From Vibrio diabolicus (GTDB taxonomy: Bacteria > Pseudomonadota > Gammaproteobacteria > Enterobacterales > Vibrionaceae), in NCBI GenBank assembly GCA_001048675.1, contig CCKK01000020.1, positions 868,001-932,000 of the forward strand: a stretch of 64,000 bases of DNA, written 5' to 3'. Both the position numbers and the translations under genes were made by a program. The notes beneath the pieces are model-generated. The model ran no database searches, had not been told where the DNA came from, and worked only from the letters and a program-made list of their open reading frames with translations. Of the stretch, positions 60,135 through 64,000 are shown piece by piece. The number at the start of each line of letters is the position of its first letter. Positions within the stretch are counted from its first letter, which is position 1.

Positions 60135-61341
60135 ATGAGTCGTTCTAAAGTATTCGGTAGTACTCTAATTATCGCGGGAACTACAATAGGTGCTGGCATG
60201 CTAGCCCTTCCACTTGCCTCTGCCGGCATTGGTTTTTCTAACTTCAATCATCATCATGCTCAGTTTATGGGCTCTGATGGCTTTCACTGCCTTACTCATG
60301 CTTGAGCTTCATCAGCATGCAGAAAGTAGTGCAACTCTTCATACTTTAGCGAAACAGATCCTAGGCCAAAAAGGCAAGTGGGTGGCAAGTTTTGCGATGC
60401 TGTTTCTTTTCTACTCATTGTGTGCAGCATACATCGCTGGCGGTGGTGCTCAGTTCGGAGATCGCCTCGCACAATGGTTTGACCTTGATATTTCAGGGTC
60501 TACATCAACGATAATCTTTACCTTGATTGTGACTTTAGTTGTGACAGTTGGTACAGGTACGGTCGATAAAGTTAACCGCGTGTTGTTCGCGATGAAACTT
60601 GTTGCGATGGTTGCTGTGCTTTCTTTTCTTGCTCCAAACGTTACGGAATCTTACTTATTGAGTATGCCGATTGAGCAAGGTCTTATTGTAGCGGCGATTC
60701 CTGTTATCTTTACTTCGTTTGGTTTTCACGGAAGTATTCCGGCAATTGTGAATTACTTAGATGGCGATACTTCTTCTTTGCGCAAAGCCGTTATTATTGG
60801 CTCGACGATCCCGCTCGTGATTTACATCTTTTGGCAGATCGTGACATTGGGTGTGGTTAGCCAAAGTACGCTTATTGAAAACGGCGGGTTGAGCGCGCTT
60901 ATTGGTCAACTATCGCAGACGGTGCACCAATCAAACTTAGGCAACATTGTCGGTGTATTTGCTGATTTGGCACTGTTAACGTCATTTCTTGGTGTGAGTT
61001 TGGGTCTATTCGAATTTTTGGGTGATACCATCAAAGGGAGCAACGATAAGCCTAATCGCTTGGTTGCGGCACTCGTGACGTTTACCCCACCGCTGGGCTT
61101 CGCACTTTTTTACCCTCAAGGCTTTATTATGGCTTTGGGCTATGCAGCGATTGCCTTAGCGATTTTAGCCATCTTTTTACCTCTGGTTATGGTGATCAAG
61201 GTTCGTAAATCGGATGATTTTACAGGAGAGTACCGAGTAGCTGGTGGCCAAGGCGCATTAGTGATAACGGGTATCGCTGGCACAGGTATCGTATTAGCTC
61301 AGCTGTTAATTACGCTGGGTGTGCTTCCTGCTCTGGGCTAG
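60135..61341 (+). pseudogene. tyrP: Tyrosine-specific permease TyrP, frameshifted as sequenced
   Basis: An inner-membrane proton-linked aromatic amino-acid importer, about 402 residues, very similar to E. coli TyrP as I remember it: start MSRSKVFGSTLIIAGTTIGAGM, and IPVIFTSFGFHGSIPAIV, FADLALLTSFLGVSLGLFEFL, PPLGFALFYPQGFIMALGYA. The frame from the ATG at 60135 breaks at the five-T run 60234-60238, where one T too many turns GFLTSIIIMLSL into another frame; the remaining ORF begins at 60214 only because of that shift. Two TyrR boxes upstream support the tyrosine assignment. A T-tailed hairpin ends the gene. Break by sequencing error is likely. Confidence 0.9.
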
Positions 61342-61407
61342 TTGTTTAGAACGTTCTCTGAATAACCTCTAGTTACTGAATTCATCGTAATCAATCAGTA
61401 TTGTTAA

Positions 61408-61436
61408 GCTAACGAGTTTCGCTCGTTGGCTTTTTT
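61408..61436 (+). terminator. Intrinsic terminator after tyrP
   Basis: GC-AACGAG / CTCGTT-GC stem (one mismatch) with a TTTC loop, followed by six T. Confidence 0.85.
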
Positions 61437-61615
61437 AATCTGGATCAAATTACCGTAAGATATTCGGTGAAAGAACTGGTAGAAATGTGCTTTTATTTCG
61501 TACACTTAAGTTGTGGTATATCGATAATTTAAGTGGAGAAAACCGCTCAAAATACCATTGAATTTACAACACAATGAGCTTCTCTTGTTTCTCTGCTTGG
61601 GTGTGGAGGTGAAGT

Positions 61616-62740
61616 ATGGCGCACCGGAGTTTTTACCCGTTTGCAAAACCGCTTAATGAGCAACTGCAAACGCTAAAGGGCAGGATGCAGGCGCACTTGC
61701 CGTGTATTGATAGGGTGTCATTTGCTAAATATCACCCAGACCAAGATGTGCTCAAATCATTTGCAGAAAGTGAGTTCGACACTTGGTGTTTAGCCCACCA
61801 TGAGTCAGCATTCCGTAAACTCCACCACCTCAATATTGCCTCCAAAAACGCGATTCCTCGCATCGTCGAAGACCTTCACGATATTAATCATTGTCCTCGG
61901 GTTCAAACCTTACTCAAACAGGGATACCAGTCGTCGGTTGCGATTCCTTGTTACGACAATAAAGCATTTACAGGCTTTGTGTTTTTAAATTCCACTCAGC
62001 CCAATGCGTTTAGCTTAGAAGCGTTGAATAGTCTCAAACCTTATTTCGAAATGATTCAATTTGCGGTTGAATCAGAAGACCACGTCGTTAGCGCGATAGA
62101 AACGTTGGCGAACCGAATGCAATGTATGATGCCAGGCTACTCCCCTGAGTTTTACGCGCATACCAAACGAATGAAGTACTACAGCCAAGTCATCGCAACG
62201 CAGTTAGCGGATCGTTATCACCTGAATGATGAAATGGTCGAAGATATTGGTATTTTTGCTCAATTCCATGCGCTCAGTGATATTCAGCTGCCAGTTGAAA
62301 TTGCTAGTCGCCGAACAAATTATACTCAAGAACAAGAGGCGATATTGATTCAACATATTGAGCGTTGCATCGACTCGGCCGATGACATAGTGGCTCGTAT
62401 CGGAAATCCGGTTCACCCGAGTGTGACTTTGTTTTTGCAGATGGTTACTTATCAATACGAAAACTTAAATGGTACTGGTTATCCGTATGGTTTAACCAGT
62501 GGCGATATACCAATAGCCGCGCAAATTACGGCTGTCGCGAATGCCTTTGATTTTATGACGACGCACCATCCGTACAGACAAGCGTGGTCCATCCCATACG
62601 CATTGTTAGAACTTGAAAAATGGGTATATCAGGGATGGTTATCTCGAGAATGTGTTAATGCTCTGCGAGAGCATCAAGGTTATATAAAGCAAATCATCCA
62701 CAAATATCCGGAGCACTATACAGGCTTGGGGTTAATGTGA
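61616..62740 (+). CDS. Degenerate HD-GYP-like protein with N-terminal GAF-like domain
   Basis: A 374-residue soluble protein. The N-terminal half resembles a GAF domain (SVAIPCYDNKAFTGFVFLNSTQPNAF). The C-terminal half aligns with HD-GYP domains by position, but the metal and catalytic residues have decayed: HDIGK is replaced by FAQFHALSDIQLP and HHExxDGxGYP reads YQYENLNGTGYPYGLTSGDIP. The fold may be kept as a c-di-GMP or protein sensor without hydrolysis. The start is preceded by GGAGGTGAAGT, the same leader used by the small gene at 62828. Confidence 0.85.
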   Translation: MAHRSFYPFAKPLNEQLQTLKGRMQAHLPCIDRVSFAKYHPDQDVLKSFAESEFDTWCLAHHESAFRKLHHLNIASKNAIPRIVEDLHDINHCPRVQTLLKQGYQSSVAIPCYDNKAFTGFVFLNSTQPNAFSLEALNSLKPYFEMIQFAVESEDHVVSAIETLANRMQCMMPGYSPEFYAHTKRMKYYSQVIATQLADRYHLNDEMVEDIGIFAQFHALSDIQLPVEIASRRTNYTQEQEAILIQHIERCIDSADDIVARIGNPVHPSVTLFLQMVTYQYENLNGTGYPYGLTSGDIPIAAQITAVANAFDFMTTHHPYRQAWSIPYALLELEKWVYQGWLSRECVNALREHQGYIKQIIHKYPEHYTGLGLM

Positions 62741-62788
62741 AGAGCAGTAACGAAGTTGAAATGTTGACGAGGAGGAATATTTAAATAA

Positions 62789-62808
62789 TACTGTTTTTAT
62801 ATACAGTA
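62789..62808 (+). promoter_or_regulatory. LexA (SOS) box, CTGT-N8-ACAG
   Basis: TACTG, an A/T-only core and CAGTA form a 20-bp palindrome-like site that matches the gamma-proteobacterial LexA consensus at both CTGT and ACAG halves. Its right end is 19 nt before the start codon of the small gene at 62828, overlapping the expected promoter. Confidence 0.72.
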
Positions 62809-62827
62809 ATAAGTTTGGAGGTGAAGT

Positions 62828-63046
62828 ATGTTGTGGGAAACCCTTGAAAGAGTAAACCGCTTACGCCAACAAGCACTTGCAAATCCTGAGTTTGTTGAGT
62901 CAGCAAAAGAGCACGAACAAGCACTTCAGGAGCAAGAATACCATTATCAAACGAAGAAAAAGCGTTCAGCCAAAGACAAACAAGGTAAAAAGTCGCTGGC
63001 CGATATCTATAAAGAAGTAGAGTTTGGCGCTGACGCTCGTCATTAA
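62828..63046 (+). CDS. Small charged protein, 72 aa, predicted SOS-inducible
   Basis: I do not recognise the family. The start has GGAGGTGAAGT just upstream (excellent ribosome site). The product is soluble, strongly charged and helical: ETLERVNRLRQQALANPEFVESAKEHEQ, a lysine-rich segment (TKKKRSAKDKQGKKS) and an acidic-hydrophobic C-terminus. It has no membrane helix, cysteine or zinc motif. The LexA-like box over its promoter makes it a candidate DNA-damage gene. It does not resemble DinI, YebG or SulA. Followed by a GC-rich inverted repeat. Confidence 0.78.
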   Translation: MLWETLERVNRLRQQALANPEFVESAKEHEQALQEQEYHYQTKKKRSAKDKQGKKSLADIYKEVEFGADARH

Positions 63047-63054
63047 TTTATTCA

Positions 63055-63091
63055 CTGCGGCATTTCTCATTTCTTCATGCGCCGCAGTATT
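63055..63091 (+). terminator. Inverted repeat after the small gene, weak terminator
   Basis: CTGCGGC / GCCGCAG stem (7-8 bp) with a 20-nt loop, without a T tract. A possible 3' end for the small gene. Confidence 0.4.
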
Positions 63092-63216
63092 CATTCAAAT
63101 TTATGCGAGGGCAGTGGTAGACCGCTGCTCTCGTTGACCTGCCGACAATCCACTAATGAAGTCATCCGCAACAAATAATCATTAACGCTTAGTAATTCTC
63201 TCAATGATCTTGTTGA

Positions 63217-63235
63217 TGTAATGATAATGACAACG
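63217..63235 (+). promoter_or_regulatory. Fur box candidate before the siderophore-type ABC gene
   Basis: A TAATGATAAT core with flanking T/G and A/C residues matches the left half of the 19-bp Fur consensus; the right half is weaker. It lies about 140 bp upstream of the ABC ATPase gene, fitting iron repression. Confidence 0.5.
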
Positions 63236-63371
63236 GTTTGCATTTGTATCTTTGTTGTTATATAAAACCTCCCTTATTAATCGTTCTGTTGAATAAGAAC
63301 GGCAAACGTGATGAACGAATGAAAGCGATTGATTAGCTTTCATTTGTGAATGGCTATTAGGTGAAGTAGGG

Positions 63372-64000
63372 ATGTTGGAAGCTAAAGCACTCCAGTTTGA
63401 GATTGAAGGCAAGTCATTGCTAAAAGCGTTTGATGTGACATTTGAACCTGGGAAGACATACGCTCTTGTTGGGCACAATGGTTCAGGAAAATCCACATTG
63501 TTAAAGTTGCTGGCACAGCAACAGCCATACACCGCTGGTGACGTGGTTCTGCATGGAACGAGCATTAACGATCTCTCAGCGAAAAAATTCGCCCAACACA
63601 TTGCCTACTTGCCTCAGCATCTTCCGGTGACCGACAGTATTTTAGGTCGAGATTTAGTCGGTTTTGGTCGTTACCCATGGCATGGTTTACTTGGTCGTTT
63701 GAGCAAGAAAGATCATGACATTGTTGAAGAATCAATGGCGATGACAGGAACACTAAAATACGCAGATCGCTTAGTTGATACGCTATCTGGAGGGGAGCGC
63801 CAACGAGTGTGGCTAGCCATGCTATTAGCGCAAAAAACCGAGTATTTGCTTCTTGATGAGCCTTTGTCTGCGTTAGATATTAGCCATCAAGTCGATATGT
63901 TGAAGCTCATCTCTAAACTCAGTAAAGAGTTGGGCTTGGGCGTTATTATCGTACTGCACGATATCAACTTAGCGGCGCGCTTTTGCGATCATATCGTTGC
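63372..64000 (+). CDS. ABC transporter ATP-binding protein, iron-siderophore (FecE/FhuC) type, 3' end missing
   Basis: The cytoplasmic ATPase of a siderophore or heme importer, cut by the right edge after about 209 codons (normal length about 255-265). Walker A is GHNGSGKST, the Q loop LPQHL, the signature LSGGERQR and Walker B YLLLDEPLSALD, with the switch His in VLHDIN. The FGRYPWHGLLG segment is typical of the FecE/FhuC branch. The ATG at 63372 has GGTGA about 8 nt upstream. A TAATGATAAT Fur-like site lies upstream. Partner permease and binding-protein genes would be expected to the right. Confidence 0.9.
   Translation, partial: MLEAKALQFEIEGKSLLKAFDVTFEPGKTYALVGHNGSGKSTLLKLLAQQQPYTAGDVVLHGTSINDLSAKKFAQHIAYLPQHLPVTDSILGRDLVGFGRYPWHGLLGRLSKKDHDIVEESMAMTGTLKYADRLVDTLSGGERQRVWLAMLLAQKTEYLLLDEPLSALDISHQVDMLKLISKLSKELGLGVIIVLHDINLAARFCDHIV

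Noticed and set aside
1..64000. CRISPR arrays, tRNA/rRNA genes, insertion sequences, prophage
   Set aside because: No regular direct-repeat/spacer arrays, rRNA-like segments, tRNA cloverleafs, transposases or phage structural genes were recognised.

Overview
The window looks like part of the large chromosome of a marine Vibrio, probably from the Harveyi clade (relatives of parahaemolyticus, alginolyticus and harveyi). This rests on protein and locus recognition only; no search was run. The pointers are an ectoine operon ending in a pathway-specific aspartokinase (ectABC-ask), a proVWX betaine importer and a BCCT transporter beside it, a Vibrio-type tandem glycine riboswitch, a thermostable hemolysin (delta-VPH) family gene, and many c-di-GMP genes. 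No rRNA, tRNA, CRISPR array, transposase, phage or integron element was seen.

Layout. 1-9 kb: M32 carboxypeptidase (cut by the left edge), a LysE-type exporter, a riboswitch-controlled AGCS symporter, small hypotheticals, a VOC protein and an LtaS-like membrane sulfatase-fold enzyme. 9.1-15.7 kb: a tight seven-gene minus-strand operon joining a delta-VPH/GNAT-like protein, an acyl-AMP ligase, a heme-oxygenase-fold oxygenase, an SDR, a TPR protein and a PmrA/QseB-like two-component system. A CTTAAG-N5-CTTAAG box precedes the first gene. 15.8-28.2 kb: an osmoprotection block with proVWX, a cNMP/CBS/DUF294 protein with an exonuclease, a BCCT carrier and ectABC-ask. The palindrome TTAGA-N2-TCTAA occurs twice before proV and in degenerate form twice before ectA, where a consensus CRP site also lies. 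28.3-37.2 kb: a sulfatase locus with an anaerobic maturase, a SUMF1-fold lipoprotein without catalytic cysteines, an octaheme cytochrome c with a HEAT/TPR tail, a heme-less paralogue of that tail, and a secreted HAD phosphatase. 37-39.7 kb: DeoR regulator, YdgJ-like oxidoreductase and UPF0303 operon. 39.9-50.4 kb: diguanylate cyclase, DUF3750 lipoprotein, GNAT, a DASS carrier with a cNMP-domain kinase and receiver, PAS-GGDEF-EAL and HD-GYP. 50.6-64 kb: LysE, YjjI/YjjW glycyl-radical pair, LysR, TerC, a 2OG-Fe(II) oxygenase, a double HD protein, Fe-alcohol dehydrogenase, TyrR-box-controlled tyrP, a degenerate HD-GYP protein, a small gene under a LexA-like box, and a siderophore-type ABC ATPase cut by the right edge.

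Six genes (proX, the cytochrome, the HAD phosphatase, HD-GYP, Fe-ADH, tyrP) are each broken by single-base indels, seven in all, mostly at or beside homopolymers. In each case one base restores a full-length family protein. Consensus or sequencing error is more likely than six independent inactivations, but the sequence cannot decide this. These genes are entered with the coordinates of the restored frame.
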